From Anarhynchus alexandrinus (taxonomy: Eukaryota; Chordata; Aves; Charadriiformes; Charadriidae), in assembly GCA_008711295.1 (NCBI GenBank), contig VUYV01000226.1, forward strand, positions 1,026,533-1,090,532: a stretch of 64,000 nt of DNA, given 5' to 3'. Numbering within the stretch: the stretch's first letter is position 1; every line of letters starts with the position of its first letter. Below the pieces are notes generated by a model. The model was not told the origin of the DNA and did no database searches. It saw only the letters and a list, made by a program, of their open reading frames with translations. A program made the translations under genes and the position numbers. This document shows positions 13,299 to 24,200 of the stretch, one piece after another.

Positions 13299-14490
13299 AG
13301 ATATCTTCTGCTTTGTGAAGGTAAGGGTACAAGCTCCAGTGCCCAGCCTGAAATCCATTGCAATTGTTCAACCAAGCATCAATTCTCAGCAACAAGAGAC
13401 TGCGCTCCCAGGCTGGAACTGTTGTGCAGAGTTGCCAGGGGTGGCTGGATGGCATTATGCATCAGCAGGCAGAGTATAAGTCAGCAAAATAAGGCTTGTT
13501 TGAGAGTGGTTTGTAAGCAATAATAGAAATTACATTACTGACTCCAATCTCTGATCTCCACTGATAAATATGGGCAAGGAACTGTGACTCTCGCTGCAAC
13601 CATCTGTGGGGAAGCTGAAAGTTTTAGGGGTTGGTGGCAGCAGCTAGGAGAATTGTTCAGGCTTTTTGGTAGATCACGGCTGTTTCTGAAGAGACCTTGA
13701 GCCTTCGTATGACCTCCAGCTCCTGTTGGAGACTTCTCAGTCCCCTAGATGCAAAGCATTGAGGGCATTCCCTGTCCACACCCATCTTCTGGACCTGGCA
13801 GAGCTTAATAAAAAGTGACGGTTAATGCCTTTCATTATGATTTTCTTCTAAAGCTCCACCATCTTAGGCCATCCTGATGCAGTCTGTGCTATTTCAGTGC
13901 AGTAACAGGCCTTTGAGAAAGTTTTCTATGATTCTGCGAAAGAAGGAGATGGAGAAGAACTGGCGTACACTTTGCTGTTGCTCTAAAACAGTTATCTCAC
14001 TAAAGTCATGTGGCGGTGGCCGAAGGACATGTGTTCCTTCAAAATTTGGAAAAGAGAAGGGTGCTAAATCACAAGTCACTATGCAGTGGTGACATAGCCT
14101 TCTCAACAGGGCTGCATGGTGTGGGTGGAGCTCCTCACTAATGTGGCTACACTATTTCATCTCCCGGAATAGGTGTATTTATAGATAAACCATTACCTCT
14201 GCACAAAGTTGGGCTCTGGTTCATCATTCTAGGTGAATGGTAGCCACAGATAGAAAATTCTTTGCTGGACAAGTCATTGGAAAAGGTTGGGAAAGGGTAT
14301 ACAAGGTGAAAAAGTTTGGTAGGTTGCACCTGAGTAGACTTTAAGTTGTAATGTTGAATACCTATACAAGGGTTCTGTGTAATTTGATGTCCCTCTCTCC
14401 TGAAAGGCCAAGAAAGACCTGGGTAAATATTCATTAATGTGGACAGGAGATGCAGATCTGGGCTACAGCTAATCTCTTTTTGTAGTGAAG

Positions 14491-14495
14491 GCACT
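14491..14495. repeat. Target-site duplication, left copy (GCACT)
   Basis: Exact match to 15140-15144, directly abutting the LTR end. Confidence 0.8.
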
Positions 14496-15139
14496 CGTTA
14501 TTGTTTGAGGAACCCACAACAATTTATTGTCATTTAGACAATTATTCTATCACCCCATGACTCCTCCCGACCTGGGAAGGGGAATTGGGAAAAACAAGAA
14601 GACCCGAGGGTTGAAATATGAGCAGATTTAATAGAATAAGGCTAAATAGTTAACCCTAATAATACTAAAGAACCAATATTGATCCCGATACCAATATAAA
14701 ATATAGAAGGATTATACTCAGCCAATTCTATCAGTAGGAAGCTGTGCGCTCCCAGCAGTGGACAGCTAATGTCGGACACTGAGAGCACTACGGTTTCAGG
14801 AGGAAGGGAAGGCCTCAGGGTCCAGCATTGGGCCAAGAAGTTCTCAGGATCACAGCCGTCAAGGAAGAGAGAGACTCCTCAGCAAACTTTCTAATTTATA
14901 TTGAATGTGATGTTCTTGGTATGAAATAATCCTGTTGGCCAGCTGGGGTCAAGTGCCTGGGACTCGCTCCTCCTCATCCTTGCACCTGGTTAGCTCAAAA
15001 AGATGAGACCTTGAAACCCACGTACCATAGCTGGCTATAAAGTAAATATTTGCACAAATTTAGACACTAGAGTCTTCTAAAAGTGCAGTTTCCCAAGCAT
15101 TAGAAGAGTAATTAGTACTGTGTCGCTCAAACCAGGACA
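14496..15139 (-). mobile_element. Solo LTR of an endogenous retrovirus, antisense to GPC5
   Basis: On the minus strand the element starts TGTCCTGGTTTGAG at 15139 and ends CTCAAACAATAACG at 14496. These ends form imperfect terminal inverted repeats matching at 10 of 14 positions. It is flanked by an exact 5-bp target duplication, GCACT at 14491-14495 and 15140-15144. Inside, read on the minus strand, there is a TATA-like TATAAAT (14894-14900), an ATTAAA polyadenylation-like signal (14627-14632) and an AATAAA near the 3' end (14523-14528). There is no gag, pol or env and no second LTR, so it is a solo LTR left by recombination. The 5-bp duplication fits ERVL-type elements, though other classes cannot be excluded. 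The last base is G where canonical LTRs end CA. The sequence resembles an avian LTR family I remember but cannot name reliably. Confidence 0.85.
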
Positions 15140-15144
15140 GCACT
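15140..15144. repeat. Target-site duplication, right copy (GCACT)
   Basis: Exact match to 14491-14495, directly abutting the TGTCC end of the LTR. Confidence 0.8.
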
Positions 15145-17793
15145 AAGAACCCAGAAGTTTGTAACAGGCTGCAGTGCACCATGTTGACAAGCTGAGCTTG
15201 TTTCTTGGGCTTTGTCCAAGAAGGTGGTGCACGTTCGGTTCAAGTATTTACTTGTTTTGAGCAGAGGTCAAGATTGAGCCATGGGAACTGAATGAAATCA
15301 AATTTTTGAAAAGAAGGAGTACCTTAACAGGCAGTAAACGTTTCTGCTTTGGCTGGCAAACAATCATTAAAAGCCTTTATTAAATTTTGCATCTGTTCTG
15401 TTCACCACTTAGCCATTTCTTTTCATTCTGAAGGATTATAACTAAGAATGAATGAGTCTTCTCTAATACGGTCAGGACACAATAAAACTGTGAAAAAACT
15501 GAGTTATCTTTCTCCCTCATAGGCAAATTTTTCCAATTGTTTTACAAAATGTTGTTTTGTATTGCCGTGACATCAGTCTTTACGCCCGTGAATAATGAGG
15601 CTCAACATTAAGCAACTTGTTTATAAAAAACAGTCGTGCAGTAACAATTAGGCAGTGTTCAATGTGCTTCCCCACTAGAGTCCATACCCTCTCCTCCCAC
15701 TTACTGATCTTCCCACTGCGGTGTGAAGTTATTTGTGTCTTCAGAATGAGCAAACAGATCTTTTCAGTGAAAGGGTGAAAGATTTCCTGAGTTCTGCCAT
15801 ATAGAAGTTGGCATCTGTTGTTCTGTAGAACAGGATCTCTGCTGCACTGATCCAAGCATTTGTCAGCCCCAGAGTGGAGGATGGCAGCTCACAGTTTCTG
15901 AAGGAGGAGACTATCACACAAAGCTTCCCACTACAGCGAAATTGCTGCAGCCGTCATCATCCTTTCAACCCAGTTAATACAGTTGTATTAGCCTTGTGCT
16001 CCAGTTCCTCCCCCAGCTCCCAGCCCACCTCCTTTTTAGTGTGAAATGTGTTTGAATCTTCAAAGTAGCTACATTTCAAAATACATTTTGCTCAGTACCA
16101 AGAATAATCAGAGTCCTCTGGGATAAAACAGATCACAAAGCCTGAAATGGATCTGCAATACTTTGGGGGGGAGATACTTGTGATGAAGGGTATTGGACAG
16201 ATCTTGAATCTGGCTGGCTTTGAGAATTACAAAGTCTTTCCATTTGGTTAAAATATGTTCACATAGCTAGAACAACAGGTCCTAATCATACCTCATCACA
16301 CCAAACCAGCAGAGCTAACACAAACAAGGTTTTCATAACTCCGAAAAGGAGACAAACAAAGCCACTGCCTTTCAAAACAATGTTCATATGCATTGTAGGT
16401 TGAGTTTCAGCTGCATGAAAGAAGTGATCAGAGATACGGGAACAGCTATTTCCAGCACTTCAAAGCAAAATTAACACTCCCCAATGTAATTTTCCAACAA
16501 GATACAGGAAGTATATTGGTAGTCACTCACAAAACGGGGATGGGAGGTATAGAGCATGGCAGCTTGATAGTAACTAGGGTGACTTAGCCAGGTTGTGAGT
16601 AAACCACTGTGAGCCAGGCTATTTCCCTGACAGTGGGCTGTAGGGGAAGCTGAGCTGTTGGGGCTCTGCAACAGCTCTGCAGAAGCTGTCCCACCTTCTC
16701 GAATACCCTGAAGTCTCCTTCACACAAGCAACCACAAGATAGGAGCTGCTGAGGGGAACATGGCCACCGAGGAACGTGGAGCGCCTTGGTTCTGAAATGG
16801 ACAGAAATGGCCCAGCTCCAGCAGGAGAGGGGTTGTGTAGCTCAGCGAGGAGGTGCTCCTCTCAGGCGGGATGGGGGGGGGACAGGCTCAAGTTTCTCCT
16901 GAATCATCCTTCCTTGACAAATGCCTTATAACAGAATGTATTAGGCTAAGCCAGTCACTTAATTTCTTCCCAAATAGTGCTGCTCTTGTTGTTCCCTGGA
17001 TAGGCTGGGTTTACATTTGCTGAAAATGAAGTGGTATTTTTCATTTTTTGGAACTACCAGTGAACTGAAAAATCATTTATTCCCACAGCACTAATGGCAG
17101 GCAACTGTTCATGGCGACAGAAGGAGAAGAGTTCTCTAAAGATCAAAAAGATGAGTGTGGGTAGTAAATATGTTGTTATAGAAAGCGTGACCTAGTATGA
17201 TACATTTAGATTTATTTTAGAAAAGGCTTTCTTATTCTACATTCAGGCCAAGAAATATATTTCAAATGAAATTTAATGAACAACTTGCAGTTGGTACAAG
17301 CATCTTAAATGATACCATCTTAAAAACTATATCCAGGGGCCAAGGTTTCCAAGTGACCAAACCCATAATGAAGAGTAGCAAATACCCTCAACTCTTCAAA
17401 GGTTGTCAAGTATATTGTGTGGTCTTCAATTGTAAATAACCCAAAATAAGTCCTCAGACATTAACCAGTGATCTCCAAACTGTGGTTTGCAAGAGGAAAA
17501 CCTGCAGGACTAGACCTCCCTGTGATGACACTGGGAGATGTGGTATTTTCAATGAAAAGTTTGATGATAAGTGTCCCTGGTCGTCTGTGGTGGAGAAAAT
17601 TTGATGGCATAATCTGTTATTCCAGTTCCAAAATATTTGGATGTCACTGCCAGAAACAACCTCCAACTTGAGGAGCTGTTCTTGAAAGCGAATGAGAAAG
17701 TGCTTGTTGCTTTCTAAACCCAGCTTGGTCACCAGAGATAGGAACTGTGTAAATATTCTGACCATTGTTGGTTTTTCGCTTCTTCCATTTCAG
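15145..17793. other. Intronic sequence between the LTR and the exon
   Basis: No repeat family, RNA gene or exon was recognised. A G9 run is at 16873-16881. Frames are short and non-homologous. Confidence 0.5.
17771..17793 (+). other. GPC5: 3' splice site of the glypican exon
   Basis: A 20-base pyrimidine-rich run (18 of 20 bases pyrimidine after the first G) ends in CAG directly before CTGGATGCTGAG. No AG occurs between the start of the tract and the acceptor, so this is the obvious acceptor. The upstream frame stays open to 17692 by chance. Those 34 residues show no glypican likeness and are read as intron. Confidence 0.8.
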
Positions 17794-17944
17794 CTGGATG
17801 CTGAGAAGGCAAAATTAAAACTGGAAAGATGGGCTTCCCGAGATGCTGGCAGTGGGGGTGGAAGGAGTGAAGAGATGGAGTCAAGCGGAGATTGTGATGA
17901 TGAGGATGGCTGTCAAGGATCCGGTGACAGGATTCACACAGCAG
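17794..17944 (+). CDS. GPC5: Glypican-5 internal exon (penultimate coding exon, partial gene)
   Basis: This 151-nt exon encodes 50 residues in frame 0 and leaves one base for the next codon. It is preceded by a pyrimidine tract ending TTCCATTTCAG and followed by the donor GCAG|GTAAAT. Residues 1-13 form a charged, helix-like lead-in ending KLKLERW. Residues 14-50 are the glycosaminoglycan attachment tail: Ser-Gly pairs at residues 20-21, 31-32 and 43-44, the last two next to acidic residues, and Cys at 34 and 40 inside SSGDCDDEDGC. Glypicans are GPI-anchored heparan sulfate proteoglycans that tune Wnt, Hedgehog and FGF signalling at the cell surface. The Cys-acidic-Cys-GSGD layout is shared by GPC3 and GPC5, and GPC3 has an exon starting with the same Leu-Asp. 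The longer, Arg/Ser/Gly-rich lead-in favours GPC5. GPC3 is the alternative. The GPI-signal exon should lie downstream, outside this window. Confidence 0.85.
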
Positions 17945-17950
17945 GTAAAT
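17945..17950 (+). other. GPC5: 5' splice site of the glypican exon
   Basis: GCAG|GTAAAT is close to the vertebrate donor consensus. It leaves the exon in phase 1. If the donor is ignored, the frame runs 19 more codons to a TAG at 18001-18003. Confidence 0.8.
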
Positions 17951-19637
17951 GCAGTTTCTATAGGCACAAACAGAGTTTAGAAATTCATAAATGTCACAAT
18001 TAGGTGGACAGACCTAAGACTTGCACTGCTTGAATTACTGTCAAAATCCTACTAAATTCAAAGGATTTGAATCTTAATCTGTGAAGAGCTGCAGTAAAAA
18101 TAGTATGATACAGACAGTAGCCCTATATAATTTAACACTTGGCATACATATAAAAGACTTAAATTTAGAGTGAATAATATCTGCAATGAAATCTAGATCA
18201 CAGAAATACTGGAAGAGCCTTCCTAGATAATGTGGACTCTTCAAATAAATAGAAAATTAATGTCCTTATAGACTGTGCTAAGTGTGAACATAAATATTTA
18301 TTTGTTGCATAATGATGCTGAAGGGTGATCCAAACAGGGTTGGCTGAAAGTATATATTCTTGAAAAAACACATGAAGTATTGGATTTTTTTCTAGTGGTG
18401 AGCTGCTGGTTAAATAAAATTTCTCGATAGTCTCAGATAGGCATTCTGCAATATTTCTTCATTAAATTACTTGGATAGTATGTCATCAAATGTAGAATCG
18501 GCATCAGAATCTGACTTAGCTTCCGCCAAAATACTGGCAATTTAATACGTAGTTGAGTCCTTACTATAGTAAGTCAGTAAGACGCAAGATACTTCTAAAT
18601 GCTTGGTATTAGTCATTTATCTTATCTGGAAGCTCTGATTCATTTCAGCTCATCAAAATGTAGCTGCTTTAATTACCATAGTGTGTGTAAATACAATTTG
18701 GTTTGGATGTGCAAGTATATGAAAACCAGGTATAATGGTGTTGAAAATTAACGCTGACTAAGATGGCTGCATCTCAGATAAGTTTTAAACTGCTGCTTCA
18801 TTCTGCTGAGATAAACAGGTGCCTCTTCTTGTCCCTTTACCAGTAAGTGGAGAGTGGGAAAAGGTATTCCATATCCAAGTAAGACTTGCAAACAAGCTGT
18901 GAGTAGTTTGGAGTCAAGTCTTCAGTTGTTCCTATTATGAATGTTTGTTCAGGAAAACTGAGCTTACACATGTACTTTGAAATGTGTGCCAAATGTTAGA
19001 TTTAGTTTGCAGTACCAGGTTACAAATACCTGAAATTTAATTTGCATCGACGAGCTGTATCATCAAGATACATGAAGTATTCTCACCCAGGGACAGTAGA
19101 TTTTAAAATTATTAAGTAATTGCAACTAACAGATCAAGTAGAGATTTTCACCATCTACTTCCCAATGTTTTTAACAGAAGAACTTTGATACAATGTTATT
19201 TTAAAACTTTGCTTAACTTTTTTATTGTTCATTGTGTTACATCCATAAGCAACGAAAAGGCTGCTAGATGGTTTGGGCCTTGGGGATTTGGGAAGGTAAA
19301 TCTTTAATACGCTTTCCTCTCTATGTGGAATAATACAAACAAAATCCAGGTGCTAACTACTCTCCAATGAACAATTAAACTATTAATACACTGGTTTGGG
19401 AGGATGTGTATGCATGCTTACATAGACAATGGCAGATTTCAGGTGTTCAAAAATAAAAACTCGAATACTTTCAAGACTTGACTTACAGCTGGCTTTTATA
19501 ATGGAAAACTACTTACTGTCTCTTTTTTCCCTTTTTTTGCAATCTATTTAATTAAACTCTTTTATGCGGATATCATTCTGGATTTAAAAGAATTATATTT
19601 ATATAACTAGCCGTTTCAGAATTTAGTAGGGTTTATA

Positions 19638-19666
19638 TTTAATTAAAAACTTAATTACAATTAATT
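19638..19666. promoter_or_regulatory. Phased cluster of TAATTA-type homeodomain motifs (candidate)
   Basis: TTTAATTAAA (19638-19647), TTAATTA (19651-19657) and TTAATT (19661-19666) are spaced about one helical turn apart. The motifs are low-complexity and the call is inference only. Confidence 0.25.
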
Positions 19667-21299
19667 TTAGAAAATGATATTTGATTCATAACAGTAAGAA
19701 TAAGTATTTTATCGTGTGACAATAGTAATGCTGTTTCATAATTAGCTTTAAAATATTGTACTGTATACAAGCCACTAGCACTAAATCTGTTTTGCATATC
19801 TGGATACAATTAAGAGATAAAATGCAGTAATCTCATTATAGAGCTTCTTTGCTTTAATAGAATGTTAAAGAAATAAACAAACATCAGATTAGTTGAATTT
19901 CCTCTTGCTGCATGTCTGTAAGATGGTGTTTCTAATTGTACAGTCAGTGAATTTGTTCTATTTCTTCAACTTAAAACCTGTCAAGTACATCTAACCGTTG
20001 TTTTGTAGAAGTGGAATATGACAACATTGACTGTTCCTTGCTTGCTTGAAGTACACAGTGAATTGAGCCGTGAATTGAAGCTAAAGCTAAATACCAAATA
20101 AAACCCTGATTTGAAGCTTAGTAAAGTCAATGGGAATATTCTCACTGACTCCAGAAGGTTTGGATGAGACATAAATGATAGCTATAAAATGCCACCGCTC
20201 TCATCAGTGCATGGTGTAGCATGGAGTCATACAGTAGAACAAAAGGAATAAAAAAGGAATAAAAGCCTTTCAAAACATAGACTTTTTGGCAGAGCAATTA
20301 TGCTTTTAACAACAGGTCCACGGAAAAGAGAGGAAAGGATTTCAATGTCAACCTCTAAAATGCTGAATTTAGAATGTAGTAAAAATGTACTACATGTGTC
20401 ATTTATCTGAAACCTGTATGAAAATTATATTTACAATTTATGTGCTGAGAGCATTGCAAAAGACTCAGATTGCTTTTAAATAGTTTCTGAAAACCTACTG
20501 AATACTCATTCCTTTCTACCTCCCAGAAAAAAAACCCACCTTTTCATTAACAATACATTGCCAGGAGTTTCAGCAATATCTGGGTTACCACCTTCAAAAC
20601 ATTTCTGTTCGTAGGTCTTAAAAGATCTCCCCGGACAGGGTGCGCTGCCATCTCCCCAGTTTGCTTTTCCAAATTGCTAACAGAAGGTCTGGCTCCTAGA
20701 TTTTCGGTTTCAGTGTGTACCGGGTAGGTAAACACAGAAATGATTCAGTGCTTGTGTATTCCAGCCAGGTCCATCCTACATATCCTTTTCCCCAATATTT
20801 TTTTCGGTTGGGGATTGCTGTCCGTACATTCCAGCTCATCTTGCAATGGATAGTAAAATCCTGTCCTTTATTTGTCACCTTCTAGCATTGGAGAATCATT
20901 TCTGCGTATCAGTTGATCATTTTATTTTGTCTTCAATTAAGATACATGGCTATCTATTTAGTGCTGGGGCTTTGTTTACTTTTGTTACAAGTAAGTCTTT
21001 GCTTGTCAGGTTCATTGTTATCTACAAAGGTCACCACTTACTCCTTTAATCATAATGGGCTTAATTATCTATGCTGTATCATGTGGGTTTATCCAAGTGA
21101 TTTCATACAAACAAGATAAACAAATTCTCAGGAAACCAGCGTTCTCTTAGGAAATTATGTATGGTAGAAGATACTTTAAAATGTCATATTCTCACAGGCC
21201 GTACCAATTACCACAAGTATCTCTTCTTGGGGAAAGCTGTGGAAACAGCACTGTTTCTCAAGCAGACCCATGTGTTATTTGTTGGCAAGTACCAACTTT

Positions 21300-24200
21300 T
21301 TAATGACAACATCTGTTAATCATCTTTGAACAAAGCTTCGTTAGGAGACATTTAAGAAGAGGAAAGCAAGCCATGTAAATCTTGAGCATGGATGGGGAAG
21401 TTGCTCTGCGATTCGCACTGCTTCAGTCCCGCAGGTTTCTAGGCAGAAGGGCAAAGCAGCATCTCGGCCTGAACCTCGCTAAGCACTGCGTGCTCACCTA
21501 AGCGTAGTCTTACATGAGCTTCAATCACAAAGTGAGTCCACTGATGTAAGTACTTATTGTTAAACCCTTACTGGACTGTGAAGGAGGGTGTGGGGTGGAG
21601 AAGAGCGGGGGTTGCTCAGTGCCCTGCAGGATCGAGCCACAGGAATATTTACTAGGAGAGGGATTAGCATCCTGCTGCTTGTGAAAAGACAGAACAGCGA
21701 CAGATTCACATTGTGTCCTGCCTCTCTGCTGTTCAGAGAAAAGAAAAAAATGTTTCAGTCTGTTCAGTGGGAAGGAAGTTCGGGCAGGGGATTTCCCATT
21801 CCCAGCTGTGCTGCACAGCTGTATGTTGTGATGAGGCCCCACCCAAGCAGTGACAACCAACATTAGATCTCTATTCAGGGAAATTATCAGGTGGTTAGCC
21901 ACTAAACAAAGTTTAGAGGAAATGTGTAGCACACAGGCAGGGACCTGGGGTTAGTGCAAGCCCGAAGTCACCTATATAGAGCTGTAGGCATTGTGGAAGT
22001 TGGGGAGTGTTATGTTGAAGAAAGCTTGTGCTGATACCACCTCTTGGCATGGGTCCATATGCACACTGATCCGGGGATGGGAAGGACAGAGGTATTCCTG
22101 GGCTCTCTCACTAGCTCGTGTCACTGTACTCTATGTGAAGCCGTATGTTTCACATAGCCAGTGTAAGACAGAAATTAATTCAAGCTTCTTTCTAGAGGAG
22201 CCTGATACAACATTGTGCAAAGTCACGGGGAAGGTAGCTAGTGCTGGACTACAGCTGTACTCCTGCTGGCAAGGCAGACAAATGGCACAGGTTAAAGAAA
22301 ATATATATTTTAGCCTGTCCTTGGGCCTGTCTTCCACTGGACAGAATAGACAAAGCCAAAACATCCGGTGTACATGAACTGCAGTCTCTGCACCAGATTC
22401 ACCCCTCTGTGGGTATAATCTATATGTCAGTCAAAAACCTCAGCCCTCAGATGGGCCATATATTAACCCCAGTCCTTCTGACGTGCCTTGAAACTTTAGA
22501 TCATTGGGAAACAGGGACGTGGGTTTTACCTTCCCCCTGGCTGCCTGCCTGCTCCACACAGAGATGGGCTCCTGCTTTGTCCCCGTCCCAAAACCACTGG
22601 GTTTCCATGGGATAACAAGAAGTGCCTGAGCAGTGCTGAACCTTAGGCACAGCAGATTTTAAATAATACTTTGAAATCATATCTGTCAGTGCAGGCATTC
22701 CATAAGCAAACACATCCTGTGACATCCCAGCCAGGCTTTGAACATGACTATGTGTCAAATGTGCTTTACTACTGTGATTTTTTTCCCAATGTTTACTTAA
22801 TCCCAATATAATATTAAACTAATTCTGTATTTCTTCCTAATTCTTTCATGAAGCTCCCTACCTTTAATAAGAACTTTCTAATTTCAGACATTTTTCTCGG
22901 TTGAATACTCTGCTTATTGTCACATTTCAGTGCCCGAGTGGGAATCTATAACAAATTTACTTGGTTAGCACATTCAGATGACATGATTCCAACCCTTGCC
23001 TTTCTTCTTGGTTATTTAGATACTCCACAGCTTCAGTGCATCTTTCTGCTCTAGACAGAGTATCAGAAGAGATTATCCTGGTTGTAGATTTCTTTTTCAG
23101 AACATATGAGAAGGATTTTTTTTTTTTTTGCCCCAGAATGCATTTATAAGTGCAGACAAGTAAATTTGCTTTTTTCTTAACGTCTTCTGTCTGATCTGTA
23201 TCTGTTTTCAACAGCTATGGAAAGTTAACGTATTTTTCTCACTGCTCTTGAATGTTTTCATTATCAGTCTTTTCTTTTTGAGTATCAAGATTCTTTTATC
23301 CTTTATTATGTTATCATTCTTCCGGCTTGTCTGTCTTTTCTAGGCATCAATATTAGTGTATGAGCTGTCATTTTAATCGTACTTCATTTCCATTCACCAT
23401 GTTACAGGATGCACTTACACTTGTATTTATCCAAATATGTAATTGTACAGCTGCTGATTTTGTAATTATTAGTACAAAACATCCATATTCTGAGATCATA
23501 ATATCTGCTGGCAGTCAGCCACGCTCATCAACTTCTCATCGCCACACGTCTTCACTTTCCTCACAGATGATCCTAGCTTGCAGAAATACTGCATTTTCAG
23601 GGTCTTCCATCTTCCTGCCCAGAGAAACCTCTCCATCATGCCTCTTTCCCATCCCACTGCCTTGCATGGCCGTTTTTCTACATCCTTTGTTGCACAAGAC
23701 ACTTTATCTCCAGCTCCGTTATTAGAGAGCCTATAAATTCCTCTATTGCCCTTAGTGTAAATGCCTCATGCTATCCACAAAAAAGCATAGTAACAACTTA
23801 AGCCCTTATATAAGGTCGAATTTTAAGAAAACTCAGTGATTTCAAAGCTTTATATTTGTCATTTGGGGTGGTAGATAGAGATGAGCCTCTGTCAAGAGCA
23901 GCATAAGCAAACCCTGCCAGCCAGCCTTCAGCATGCGTGGGGAGAGGCGGGTGGTAGTTCCACAGCTGCAAATTTCTGGGTTTGGCTTCTGTCGTAGAGA
24001 TGCAGTCTGGGAAGAGACACAGGAGCAAAGAAAACCAAAGAAACCTAAATAATCGGGGTGAAAAGTACAGATTTTGATTAATGCTAACTGAACTTGATAG
24101 GATCCGATTCGGAGATGATTTACTTTGGACTTGTGGTGGTGTCACACTGTTATCTCATGGGCACACTTTGCTAAGCGTTTCTCTGAGTGACAGTGACGTT

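Larger units (their letters stand above)
10560..14490. other. Intronic sequence between the GC patch and the LTR
   Basis: No exon was recognised. It holds an A/AAC-rich stretch at about 10830-10863, an A15 run at 11941-11955, and the hairpin at 13260-13298. Otherwise it is plain AT-rich intron. Confidence 0.5.
1..17793 (+). other. GPC5: Intron upstream of the glypican exon (3' part)
   Basis: Inferred to be intron because the only recognised exon begins at 17794 in phase 0 and nothing resembling an earlier glypican exon was found. The human gene has eight exons spread over more than a megabase, so a 17.8-kb stretch with no exon is expected. Open frames here are short, overlap on both strands and show no domain, signal peptide or repeat structure. 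A short undetected exon cannot be excluded. Confidence 0.7.
17945..21300. other. Very AT-rich intron immediately downstream of the exon
   Basis: No exon or mobile element was recognised. The stretch is markedly AT-rich, with a TAATTA cluster near 19638-19666. The first AATAAA after the donor is at 18244-18249. Confidence 0.5.

Noticed and set aside
14147..14836. Minus-strand open frames of 115 and 64 codons in and next to the LTR
   Set aside because: They cross the LTR boundary or lie in LTR noncoding sequence and carry no retroviral protein motif.
17692..17793. Open frame extending the glypican exon upstream to an ATG
   Set aside because: It crosses a clear pyrimidine tract and AG acceptor, and the extra 34 residues are not glypican-like, so this is intron read by chance.
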